From VAXT01 sp963794605 (lineage in GTDB: Bacteria; Actinomycetota; Thermoleophilia; Gaiellales; Gaiellaceae), in contig CAWCEN010000002.1 in the NCBI GenBank assembly GCA_963794605.1, positions 1,364,001 through 1,428,000 on the forward strand: a stretch of 64,000 nt of DNA, read 5' to 3'. Of this stretch, positions 16,563 through 23,921 are shown piece by piece. The translations under genes and the position numbers were made by a program. The notes beneath the pieces are model-generated. The model had not been told where the DNA came from and did no database searches. It worked only from the letters and a program-made list of their open reading frames with translations. Every line of letters begins with the position of its first letter. Within the stretch, counting starts at the first letter, position 1.

Positions 16563-18059
16563 CTAGCTGAGGACGCCGCGCGTGAGCTGGGCGACTGCAT
16601 CCATCTCGATCTCCTGCCCGGTCACCTCGTTCAGCATCTCGTCGGCCGTCATGCTCATTCCGGTCTCCCAGAGCTCGCGAACGAGCGAGCCGGCTTCGCG
16701 CCTCGCGAACCAGTCGTTGCCGAAGCGCTCACGGAGGTGCGTGCGGAACTGCGCCTCGAACGCCCACGAGCGCAGGTAGCCGGTGACGTAGAAGCTCGAG
16801 TCGATGTCCGCTAGGTAGTCGGCCGCCGCGGGCTCGATCTTCAGGGCGTCGCCGAGCAGCTCGACGTAGCGGTTCGAGAGCTTCGTCGGATCGTCCGCCG
16901 AGTGGAACTCGATCTCGTACAGGAGCTTCGCCGAGTAGCGGCGCACCATGTACAGGAGCTGCGTCACGCCTTCGCGCTCGAACTCGTCGGGACGCGGGAA
17001 GTCGAGACGCCGCGTGAGCCAGGCCGGGTCGTCCGTCAGGTGCTGCATGAGCATCGCCCAGCCCTCGGTGACCGCGACGTCGCCGAGGCGCTTCTCCTCC
17101 ATCGAGAGGTTGGCCGAGGTGTTCGCGTAGTGCTCCGTGTGGCCGGCCTCGTGGAACAGCGCGCGCCAGTCGTCCGCGCCGCCCATCGGCTGGATCACGA
17201 GCACGACGCGGCCCGGGATCTCGATCGGCGCGCAGAACGCGCGCGGGCTCTTCTTCGGCCGCTGTTCGACGTCGAGCTCGACGTTCTCCTGCGACTTGAG
17301 GTCGACGCCCAGGTCGGTCAGCGTCGCCTCGAGCGCGGGCAGCATCTTCGCTGCCGGGAACTGCGGATCCCACTCGGGCGCGCGGAACGTGCGGATCACG
17401 TCCCAGCGACGCGCTTCGTCGAGCCCGATCCCGACCCGGGCGCGGAAGAGCCTGTCGGCCGCTTCCTCGAACAGCTTCTCGGTCGAGTCGAGGAAGTCGC
17501 GGCACTGCGCGGCCAGGTCGTCCAGCCGGAAGCCGAACCCGCGGTACAGGTCGGTGTAGTTCGGCGCCTCGAGTCGTTCGACGCCTTCCCGGACGATGTG
17601 GACGCCCTCGGCGTGGAGCGGGTTCAGGTGCTGTTCGGTCAGCTCGACCCGGGCCTTGTCGATCCGTTCCCTCTTCTCGCGGTCCGGCTCGTTCGCCATC
17701 GCGGGCCGGAGCATCCGGAACGGGATCGTCTCGCCGTCGATCTCGGCCTCGAGGGTCGCTTCGAGCTCGGCCACCTTCTCGGCCTGGTCGCGCGTCAGCT
17801 CGCCGAGGTAGCCCTCTGAGGCGAAGCGCCAGAGCTCGGTCACGCGGCGGTCGCCGTTCGCGGTCCGGCCGAGTGCGAGCGCCTGGTCGAGCTGCGTCAG
17901 GTCGGTGAAGCGCTCGAAGATGGGGGCGAGCTCGAGCTTCTCCTTGTGGCCCGCGTAGTGGAGGTAGTACTCCTCGTCGAGCTCCGCGATGAAGCGGTCG
18001 GCTCGGTCGCGGAAGCGGTCGAGGTCCGAAGAGGTCAGAGGAGGGGCCGCACTCGACAC
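16563..18059 (-). CDS. M3-like zinc oligopeptidase (HEAGH motif)
   Basis: 498 residues from GTG 18059. The zinc-binding motif HEAGHTEHYA lies around residue 300, with the probable third ligand glutamate in DVAVTEGWAML about 25-30 residues later. The protein is almost entirely alpha-helical like the M3/M32 clan MA peptidases and has no signal peptide, so it would trim peptides in the cytoplasm. It is shorter than PepF or Dcp (600-700 residues), and the N-terminal M3 half is reduced. A longer open frame upstream overlaps a repeat element and yjbQ and is not coding. Confidence 0.8.
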   Translation of the reverse strand: MSSAAPPLTSSDLDRFRDRADRFIAELDEEYYLHYAGHKEKLELAPIFERFTDLTQLDQALALGRTANGDRRVTELWRFASEGYLGELTRDQAEKVAELEATLEAEIDGETIPFRMLRPAMANEPDREKRERIDKARVELTEQHLNPLHAEGVHIVREGVERLEAPNYTDLYRGFGFRLDDLAAQCRDFLDSTEKLFEEAADRLFRARVGIGLDEARRWDVIRTFRAPEWDPQFPAAKMLPALEATLTDLGVDLKSQENVELDVEQRPKKSPRAFCAPIEIPGRVVLVIQPMGGADDWRALFHEAGHTEHYANTSANLSMEEKRLGDVAVTEGWAMLMQHLTDDPAWLTRRLDFPRPDEFEREGVTQLLYMVRRYSAKLLYEIEFHSADDPTKLSNRYVELLGDALKIEPAAADYLADIDSSFYVTGYLRSWAFEAQFRTHLRERFGNDWFARREAGSLVRELWETGMSMTADEMLNEVTGQEIEMDAVAQLTRGVLS

Positions 18060-18070
18060 GGGGTTCCTAC

Positions 18071-18140
18071 GCGCCGCTCGCGGCGCCGCTCTCAGGACGC
18101 GCGGGCTCCGCCCGTGCGGCCGTCGGAAACGACCGGTCGA
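18071..18140. repeat. 70-base three-hairpin element, copy A
   Basis: Matches 43383-43452 at 57 of 70 bases without gaps. Hairpin 1: GCGCCG-CTCG-CGGCGC. Hairpin 2: 18095-18121, a stem of up to 12 bp with loop TCC. Hairpin 3: GTCG-GAAA-CGAC, a GNRA tetraloop. In hairpin 1 two pairs differ from the other copy (GC and CG here, AT and TA there), and both partners change together. It lies between the divergent peptidase and yjbQ genes. Could be a structured RNA, terminator or REP-like repeat. Confidence 0.7.
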
Positions 18141-18167
18141 TTCGTTCGATGTCAACCACAGCCGCCG

Positions 18168-18173
18168 TAGGAT
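18168..18173 (+). promoter_or_regulatory. -10 box of a leaderless yjbQ promoter
   Basis: TAGGAT ends six bases before the GTG at 18180 and no ribosome binding site is visible, so the transcript probably starts at or next to the start codon. Confidence 0.5.
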
Positions 18174-18179
18174 AACGAC

Positions 18180-18578
18180 GTGCGCGAGATCGAAATCAGC
18201 ACGGAGCGCAAGACGCAGCTCGTGGAGATCACTCGAGAGGTCGAGGCCGCACTGAATGGCGTCGATGGAGCGTCTGCGGCACTCGTTTTCGTGCCGCATA
18301 CAACTGCAGGCGTGACGATCAACGAGCACGCCGATCCGGCCGTCGCGCGCGACCTCGAGACGGCGATGGAGCGCGTGGTGGGCGAGGATTGGGGCTGGCA
18401 GCACATCGAGGCCGGGGAGGAGAACGCGCCGTCGCACGTCCGCGCGGCGCTTGCCGGTCCGCAGGTGCTGATCCCGATCGAGGGTGGGCGGCTCGCCCTC
18501 GGCACATGGCAGGGCATCTTCTTCTGCGAGTTCGACGGCCCCCGGAAGCGAAAGGTCTACGTCACGCCGCTCACGTGA
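18180..18578 (+). CDS. yjbQ: YjbQ family protein (UPF0047)
   Basis: 132 residues, the usual size. ALVFVPHTTAGVTINEHAD and DWGWQHIEAGEENAPSHVRA carry the conserved histidines and glutamates, and GTWQGIFFCEFDGPRKRKVY is the family's C-terminal signature. Homologues form compact trimers and have weak thiamine-phosphate synthase activity; their real role is unsettled. The stop overlaps the GTG of the ABC ATPase gene (GTGA), so the three genes 18180-20172 are likely one transcript. Confidence 0.9.
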   Translation: MREIEISTERKTQLVEITREVEAALNGVDGASAALVFVPHTTAGVTINEHADPAVARDLETAMERVVGEDWGWQHIEAGEENAPSHVRAALAGPQVLIPIEGGRLALGTWQGIFFCEFDGPRKRKVYVTPLT

Positions 18579-19450
18579 TCGAGGTCGAGCACCTCACGAA
18601 GCGGTTCCGCAAGACGCTTGCCGTCGACGACTTGAGCTTCAAGATCCGCGATGGTGCGATCACGGGCTTCTTGGGCCCGAACGGCGCCGGCAAGACGACG
18701 ACGCTGCGGATCGTCCTCGGGCTCGTGCACGCGAGCTCTGGCCGGGCAACGGTCCTGGGGCGCCCCTACAGCAAGCTCGACTCGCCGACGCGTCAGGTCG
18801 GAGCTGTGCTCGAGGCGGCGAACTTCCATCCGGGCCGCTCCGGTCGTGACCACCTGCGGGTGCTCGCGACGGCTACGGGACTCTCCACGGCTCGCGTCGA
18901 CGAGGTCCTCACCCTGGTCGAGCTGTCCGACGCGGCCGGAAGGCGTGCGGGCGGCTACTCGCTGGGTATGCGCCAGCGCCTCAGCCTCGCCGGTGCTCTG
19001 CTCGGAGACCCGCAGGTGCTCGTGCTCGATGAGCCGGCGAACGGGCTCGATCCACAGGGCATCCGCTGGCTGCGCGAGCTCCTGCGCTCACTGGCGGCCG
19101 AGGGGCGCACGATCCTCGTCTCGAGCCACGTCCTGGCCGAGATCGAGCAGATTGCGGACGAGGTCGTGATCGTCCATCGCGGCCGGTTCATCGAACATGC
19201 CGCGACGGCCGAACTAGCGGCGCGCGCCTCGGGCGGGATCCGCGTCCGCTCGCCGCAGCTCGAACGCCTCCGCGTCGTGCTCGGGGAAGCGGGAATCGAG
19301 GTCGGAAGTGCCGAGGGCGATCTGCTCGTGGTCAAGGACGCGACGACCGCTCGGATCGGCGAGCTCGCCGCCGCGAACCGGATCGTCCTCCACGAGCTCG
19401 TCGCCGAGCCCCCGTCGCTGGAAGAGGCCTTCCTGGAGCTGACGACATGA
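18575..19450 (+). CDS. ABC transporter ATP-binding protein
   Basis: 291 residues from GTG 18575. Walker A GPNGAGKTTT, Q-loop near GAVLEAANF, signature YSLGMRQRLSLAGAL, Walker B VLVLDEPANGLDP and switch histidine in VSSHVLAE. The C-terminal 80 residues after the ATPase core match drug- or lipid-export ABC-2 systems (CcmA/NatA type). It is translationally coupled both to yjbQ before and to the permease after (ATGA). Substrate is unknown. Confidence 0.92.
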   Translation: MIEVEHLTKRFRKTLAVDDLSFKIRDGAITGFLGPNGAGKTTTLRIVLGLVHASSGRATVLGRPYSKLDSPTRQVGAVLEAANFHPGRSGRDHLRVLATATGLSTARVDEVLTLVELSDAAGRRAGGYSLGMRQRLSLAGALLGDPQVLVLDEPANGLDPQGIRWLRELLRSLAAEGRTILVSSHVLAEIEQIADEVVIVHRGRFIEHAATAELAARASGGIRVRSPQLERLRVVLGEAGIEVGSAEGDLLVVKDATTARIGELAAANRIVLHELVAEPPSLEEAFLELTT

Positions 19451-20172
19451 AACTCGTCGGGGCCGAGCTGCTCAAAATCGTCACCGCTTACCGGACGGCA
19501 CTGGGGATCCTGCTGTCGGAGATCGGGTTGATCATGCTCGTGACGATCGCGACCGTGCACTCCGCGTCGCGCGACCCGGTGCTGCCCCGACATTTCGAGC
19601 GGGATCTCGTCGGGATCGCCGCTGTCTCGCTCCTGTTCACGACCTTGCTCGGAGTACTGATCGCGACGACGGAGTACCGGCATGGGACGATCACGCTGAC
19701 GTTCCTGGCGACGCCCATCCGAGAACGAGTTCTGGCGGCGAAGACGGCCGCGGCGATCATCGGCGGCGCGGTGCTCGTGCTGCCGGCGCTCCTGATTCCC
19801 GTGACGGTGGCGACGATCTGGGTTGGCGATCGGGCGGGCTACCACTTCGGCAGCGAGGAGTACGAGCTCATCGGTCGCCTGTTCCTGACCACGGCGCTGG
19901 TGTCGATTGCGGGGCTCTTCATCGGCTCGGCGCTCACGAGGCAGCTGGGTGCGATCATCCTCGTGCTCGCGTGGTTGTTCTTCGTCGAGCCGGCGATCGG
20001 GGCCCTCTTTCCGGGGGCGAGCGACTATCTGGTCGGGTCGTCGCTCGGCGGCGTGCTCGGCGGCGACGACACTGCCCAATCGTTCGGAAAGTCTTTGGCC
20101 GTGTTCGGCGCGTACATCATTGGGCTCGGGGTCTTGGCCGTGTTCTTCACGCACCGTCGGGACATCACGTAG
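19447..20172 (+). CDS. ABC-2 type transporter permease
   Basis: 241 residues with about six membrane helices (AALGILLSEIG type opening, IVLPALLIPVTVATI-like stretch, and a final GAYIIGLGVLAVFFTHRRDI). EYRHGTITLTFLATPIRERV is the cytoplasmic loop seen in ABC-2 permeases that contacts the ATPase. One permease plus one ATPase implies homodimers of each. The 3' end overlaps the convergent GNAT gene by eight bases. Confidence 0.87.
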   Translation: MKLVGAELLKIVTAYRTALGILLSEIGLIMLVTIATVHSASRDPVLPRHFERDLVGIAAVSLLFTTLLGVLIATTEYRHGTITLTFLATPIRERVLAAKTAAAIIGGAVLVLPALLIPVTVATIWVGDRAGYHFGSEEYELIGRLFLTTALVSIAGLFIGSALTRQLGAIILVLAWLFFVEPAIGALFPGASDYLVGSSLGGVLGGDDTAQSFGKSLAVFGAYIIGLGVLAVFFTHRRDIT

Positions 20173-21079
20173 CGAGTGGGCCGGTGACAACGATGTAGGT
20201 CGGCGCGGAGCGGTAGCCGAGGCGCGCGTTCACGCCTCGCATGCCCGCGTTCGTTTCGTCGTTGGTCGTGAAGATCTGCTCGATGCCGGCTGCGCGGGCA
20301 CGCGCGACCTGCTCCCGCTTGAGCGCAGTCGCGAGACCGCGGCGTCGCCAGTCGCGCCGCACTGCGGTGAGCATGTTCTCCGCGACCGGCGAGGACGCGC
20401 CGCGCCGTCGGAGACCCGTGTAGCCGACGACCTCGTCGTCGACCAGCGCGGCGATCAGCGCATCCGGCACGGCGCCCGGGCCCTCCAGGTACTGCTCGCG
20501 CCAGCGCGCGAACGGCTGCGGCTCGAAGTCGTCGCCCTCGGGCCTCGGGACGTCGCCGGCGACCTCGCAGTCGACCTCGTGGACGGCCGGCTCGAGGTCG
20601 GGCCGCTCGGCGAGCGAGACCAGCTCGATCCCCTCGGGTGGCTCGCCTGGGGCAGCTGCAAGCGTCGTGTCGAGCACGACCTCGTACTCGCGGCCCGCCT
20701 CACGGAACCCTCGGTTCCCGGCGAAGTTTCTCGAAGCCTCGTCGTCCTCGCGCACACGGCCCCAGAGCGACTCGCGCCCGAGCTTGCGGGCGTGCAGCGA
20801 GATCGCCTCGTAGATTCGTGTCCCGACTCCCTGTCCACGATGCTCAGGCAGGACGCGCGCCATCGCGTACAGGCTGCTCTGGATCGAGGAGGGCCGGGCG
20901 ACACCGCAGCCGAGCGCCTCGTCGCCGGAGAGTGCAAGGAGCCACGCGCTCTCGTCGTCCGACGCGATGAAGTGCCGGATCTCATCGACCTCGAAGACAT
21001 CGCCCGAAACTCGGTTCAGGATCGCCGCCCACTGCTCGAACTGCTGCAGCGTCGAAGGCGTCTCGAATCGCAGGTCCAC
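20165..21079 (-). CDS. Tandem-GNAT acetyltransferase
   Basis: 304 residues with two GNAT folds. The first has an acetyl-CoA loop VLPEHRGQGVGTRIYEAISL (about 75-94); the second has TAVRRDWRRRGLATALKREQ (about 238-257), both of the R/Q-x-x-G-x-G/A type. Two-domain GNATs of this size include MshD (mycothiol synthase) and antibiotic acetyltransferases; motif spacing does not let me decide. The only inositol link, relevant to mycothiol, is the Ino1 gene 5 kb away. TAGGTT ends six bases before the GTG, suggesting a leaderless transcript. Confidence 0.82.
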   Translation of the reverse strand: MDLRFETPSTLQQFEQWAAILNRVSGDVFEVDEIRHFIASDDESAWLLALSGDEALGCGVARPSSIQSSLYAMARVLPEHRGQGVGTRIYEAISLHARKLGRESLWGRVREDDEASRNFAGNRGFREAGREYEVVLDTTLAAAPGEPPEGIELVSLAERPDLEPAVHEVDCEVAGDVPRPEGDDFEPQPFARWREQYLEGPGAVPDALIAALVDDEVVGYTGLRRRGASSPVAENMLTAVRRDWRRRGLATALKREQVARARAAGIEQIFTTNDETNAGMRGVNARLGYRSAPTYIVVTGPLAT

Positions 21080-21085
21080 GCATGA

Positions 21086-21091
21086 AACCTA
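21086..21091 (-). promoter_or_regulatory. -10 box of the GNAT gene
   Basis: Read on the minus strand, TAGGTT is followed by six bases (TCATGC) and then the GTG start. No ribosome binding site is present. Confidence 0.45.
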
Positions 21092-21146
21092 TGGCGGATG
21101 TCAGGTGCGAGCCGGGCTCTCGGGTTTCCATGAACGTGCGTTAGAC

Positions 21147-21173
21147 GGACGTGCCAGCAAGGCTGCCACGTCC
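21147..21173. other. Intergenic hairpin
   Basis: GGACGTG and CACGTCC form a 7-bp stem over a 13-base loop between two divergent genes. There is no T-tract, and no clear function. Confidence 0.3.
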
Positions 21174-21202
21174 TCTTGGTCGGCGCCGCCGAGTCGGCGC
21201 CT

Positions 21203-21208
21203 TATGCT
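21203..21208 (+). promoter_or_regulatory. -10 box of the RNA methyltransferase gene
   Basis: TATGCT ends six bases before ATG 21215. A GGCGCC repeat (21182-21187 and 21196-21201) sits where a -35 and spacer would be, so the -35 is not recognisable. Confidence 0.45.
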
Positions 21209-21214
21209 GGACGG

Positions 21215-22576
21215 ATGGCCGCGCCCGTTCGACCCGACGACGAGCTCGACCTCAGGATCGAGTCGCTCGCGTACGGCGGGAACGGCGTCGCGCGGCTGAA
21301 CGGCTTCGTCGTCTTCGTCCGCCGCGGGCTGCCGGGCGATGTCGTTCGCGCGCGCGTGACCAAGGTGAAGCGGAACCACGCAGAGGCGACCGCACTCGAA
21401 GTCGTCGAGCCCGGAGCGCCGCGGGTCGACGCGCCATGCGAGCACTACCCGGCCTGCGGCGGCTGCCGGTTCCAGGATCTCGCCTACGAGGCGCAGCTCG
21501 ACGCGAAGGCGGCACAGGTCGAGGAGGCGCTCCGCCGGATCGGTCGCGTGGAGGACCCGCCGCTCGAGCCGATCGTCCCGGCTGAGTCGCCGTTCCACTA
21601 CCGGAACAAGCTCGAGTACTCGTTCACGTCCACGCCGGACGGCCCTGCGCTCGGCTTCCACCGCGCCGGCCGCTGGGACGAGGTGCTGGACATCCGCAAG
21701 TGCTGGCTCACAACCGACCTCGGGAACGCGATCCGTGAGGCGGTGCGCGATTGGGCCCGCGCCCAGCGCCTCGAAGCGTACGACCAGGCCGAGCACACCG
21801 GCTTCCTTCGCCACCTCGTCGTCCGGGAGGGGCGAAACACCGGGCAGGCTCTCGTCCAGCTCGTCACGGCTCCCGGCCTGCTCGACGTGGACAGCTTCGT
21901 CGCCGCCCTCGAGCGCTTCCCCCAGGTGCGGTCGATCCACTGGTCGGTCAACGACCGGCCCGCCGAGGTGACGAACCTGCCAACGCAGCTCCTGCACGGC
22001 GACGACGCGATCGAGGAGGAGCTCTGTGGGCTGCGCTTCCGGGTGCGTCCGAACGCGTTCCTGCAAACGAACACGGCGATGGCCGAGCGCATCTACGGGC
22101 TCGTCCGCGAATATGCGCAGCTGACCGGGGAGGAAAGCGTCTACGACCTCTACTGCGGGATCGGGACGATCGGGCTCACGCTCGCTCGCGACGCGCTGAC
22201 GGTCTGGGGCATCGAGGTCTCCGAGGAGTCGGTCGCGTGCGCGCTCGAGAATGCTGAGCTGAACGGGATCGCAAACGCGGCGTTCTACGCGGGCGAGGTG
22301 GGGGAGGCGATCGACGACCTCAACGAACGCGCCGGCGAGCCGGACGTCGCGGTCGTCGACCCGCCGCGCGCGGGACTTTCGGGCAAGGCGCTGCGCCGTC
22401 TTGCGCGCCTCGAGCCGAAGCGGATCGTCTATGTCTCGTGCAACCCGACGACGCTGGCCGGAAACGTCAAGGAGCTCGGCGCGGAGTGGGGGTACAGCCT
22501 CGTGCGCGCACGGCCGGTGGACATGTTCCCGCACACGCCGCACATCGAGACCGTGGCCATACTCGAGCGCTTCTAG
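21215..22576 (+). CDS. RNA m5U methyltransferase, TrmA/RlmD family
   Basis: 453 residues from ATG 21215. An N-terminal TRAM domain (DLRIESLAYGGNGVARLNG) is followed by a 4Fe-4S cysteine cluster (CEHYPACGGCRF). The SAM-binding motif is YDLYCGIGTIGLTLA, and the catalytic region holds DPPRAGLSGKALRRL and YVSCNPTTLAGN with the nucleophile cysteine. It methylates C5 of uridine in rRNA or tRNA, as RlmD/RlmCD do for 23S U1939 or U747; which site cannot be decided. The stop overlaps the convergent gene's stop (CTAG). Confidence 0.9.
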   Translation: MAAPVRPDDELDLRIESLAYGGNGVARLNGFVVFVRRGLPGDVVRARVTKVKRNHAEATALEVVEPGAPRVDAPCEHYPACGGCRFQDLAYEAQLDAKAAQVEEALRRIGRVEDPPLEPIVPAESPFHYRNKLEYSFTSTPDGPALGFHRAGRWDEVLDIRKCWLTTDLGNAIREAVRDWARAQRLEAYDQAEHTGFLRHLVVREGRNTGQALVQLVTAPGLLDVDSFVAALERFPQVRSIHWSVNDRPAEVTNLPTQLLHGDDAIEEELCGLRFRVRPNAFLQTNTAMAERIYGLVREYAQLTGEESVYDLYCGIGTIGLTLARDALTVWGIEVSEESVACALENAELNGIANAAFYAGEVGEAIDDLNERAGEPDVAVVDPPRAGLSGKALRRLARLEPKRIVYVSCNPTTLAGNVKELGAEWGYSLVRARPVDMFPHTPHIETVAILERF

Positions 22577-23337
22577 CCGGCTTCGCTCCGCTCCGAGCGC
22601 AGCGAGCCCCAGGCGTCGTCCGAGCGCAGTTTGCGCCAGAGCAGGTCCGCATTCGGCGCGAGGAAGCCGAGTGCGAGCAGCGGCAGGGCGGGCAGGCCGT
22701 TGATGTCCAGCGCGGCCGTCAGCGAGAGCGTCGCGCCGAAGGAGAGCGCCATCGCCACCCAGGTCAACCGCGTGCGGAGGCCCCAGCGGTCGGCTGCGCC
22801 CAGGAAGAGCGCGAAGAACAAGAGGTCAGGGAGCCCGAGCTGCGCCGTGTTCGCCTCACCGGGTACCGGGAATGCGAACGAGAAGGTCGTGAACAGCTCA
22901 CGCTGGTGCGTGACGATGTGTTTCGTCGGCCCACGCCAGACCGAGACCGCGTCGACCCAGGGGACGATCAGCGCCACGACGGTCACCCAGGCGGCCGTCT
23001 CGAAGAAGCTCAGGAACCACCACGCGAGGAGCGTGACCGCGGCCAGCTTCGCGAAGTTCGCCAGGACGTCGAGCCCCACGACCTGGAGGAGCGCGGCCAG
23101 CACGGCCACACCGATGCCGGCGGGGAGCAGCCAGCGCGCGGTTCGCAGCGGCAGCGCGAGGTAGACGAGCGCGAACACCGGCGGGATGACGAGCAGCGAG
23201 ATGATCGCGATGTCCCACCAGAGGCTCAAGCTCGGCAGCGACTCCGCCACGGCGTAGTACACGCCGAGGTAGATGGCAAGGATTAGTAGGGCGGCGGTTC
23301 GGCCGGTACTCAGTACGGTGGTAACTCTGCCCACCAC
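22573..23337 (-). CDS. Presenilin/signal-peptide-peptidase-like intramembrane protease (putative)
   Basis: About 255 residues and some seven to nine membrane helices. Three features echo the archaeal A22-type aspartyl proteases: aspartate in VPWVDAVSVWRGPTKHIV (archaeal relatives have a D-A-[IV]-S-V-Y-x-T-K-H-M pattern), a second aspartate in LGLPDLLFFALFLGAA (normally GxGD, here GLPD), and PALP in INGLPALPLLALGF. The start is uncertain: GTG 23337 or 23334 would overlap the preceding gene by about 25 bases. Family assignment is motif recognition only. It could also be an inactive relative because of the GLPD change. Confidence 0.55.
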   Translation of the reverse strand: MVGRVTTVLSTGRTAALLILAIYLGVYYAVAESLPSLSLWWDIAIISLLVIPPVFALVYLALPLRTARWLLPAGIGVAVLAALLQVVGLDVLANFAKLAAVTLLAWWFLSFFETAAWVTVVALIVPWVDAVSVWRGPTKHIVTHQRELFTTFSFAFPVPGEANTAQLGLPDLLFFALFLGAADRWGLRTRLTWVAMALSFGATLSLTAALDINGLPALPLLALGFLAPNADLLWRKLRSDDAWGSLRSERSEAG

Positions 23338-23906
23338 GGACCCAACGCTTTGAATGCGTTCCAGAACGCCGTCTTTGTCGGCTGCTCGTCGAGCGATGCG
23401 TCGATGTCCGGCACGTAAAGCGCCTGCACGGTCGGCGTCCACTCCTGGAGCGATCCCAGCTCAGGTTCGAGTTCCGCCGCGAGCGGGAAGTCCAGCGCGT
23501 TCAGGAACCCGAGGGCGTCCTCGCCCATGACGACGACGAGCTTCGGCTGGACGATGTGCAGCTCGCGGACGAGAAATGGGCGAGCCTCCTCGGCGGGCTC
23601 GTCCGCGAACTTCAGGCAATTCGTCCCGTAGACGGAGAGAGGGTCGACGTTCAGCCTTTGGAGCGACTTGAGGATCGCCTGCCCGGTGCGCCCGAAGAAG
23701 GCGACTCCCTCCTGGACCTCCGCGGCCTGGGGGCGGTGCTTGAGGAGCATCACGTCGGCGCGCGGATGGCCGGATCCGAGCACGGGCACTCGCTCGCCGT
23801 TTCCGGCGGCGGCGATCTCGTGCCCGAGGTCGTTGATCTCGGCGATCGCCTTCTTGAGGTACTTCTCGTAGATCTCGTCGGTCGACACAGAGGTCACAGC
23901 GGCCAC
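23310..23906 (-). CDS. Uracil-DNA-glycosylase-fold protein with altered active-site motifs
   Basis: 198 residues from GTG 23906. The layout (ADVMLLKHRPQAAEVQEGVA, FFGRTGQAILKSLQRL, VYGTNCLKF, KLVVVMGEDAL) follows family 4/5 uracil-DNA glycosylases. However, the GEAPGxxE loop is replaced by KHRPQAAEVQ, the late HPS motif is missing, and the iron-sulfur cysteines are not seen. It may have lost base excision or act on another substrate. It is transcribed with the glycosyltransferase/PHP gene 15 bases upstream. Confidence 0.7.
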   Translation of the reverse strand: MAAVTSVSTDEIYEKYLKKAIAEINDLGHEIAAAGNGERVPVLGSGHPRADVMLLKHRPQAAEVQEGVAFFGRTGQAILKSLQRLNVDPLSVYGTNCLKFADEPAEEARPFLVRELHIVQPKLVVVMGEDALGFLNALDFPLAAELEPELGSLQEWTPTVQALYVPDIDASLDEQPTKTAFWNAFKALGPWWAELPPY

Positions 23907-23921
23907 GTTTCCAGTTCTCGG

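Noticed and set aside
18060..18437. N-terminal extension of the HExxH peptidase
   Set aside because: It crosses the repeat element and the yjbQ gene; the similar FRR..SPRVLRAA peptides at this site and near 43400 come from the repeat, not from a protein family.
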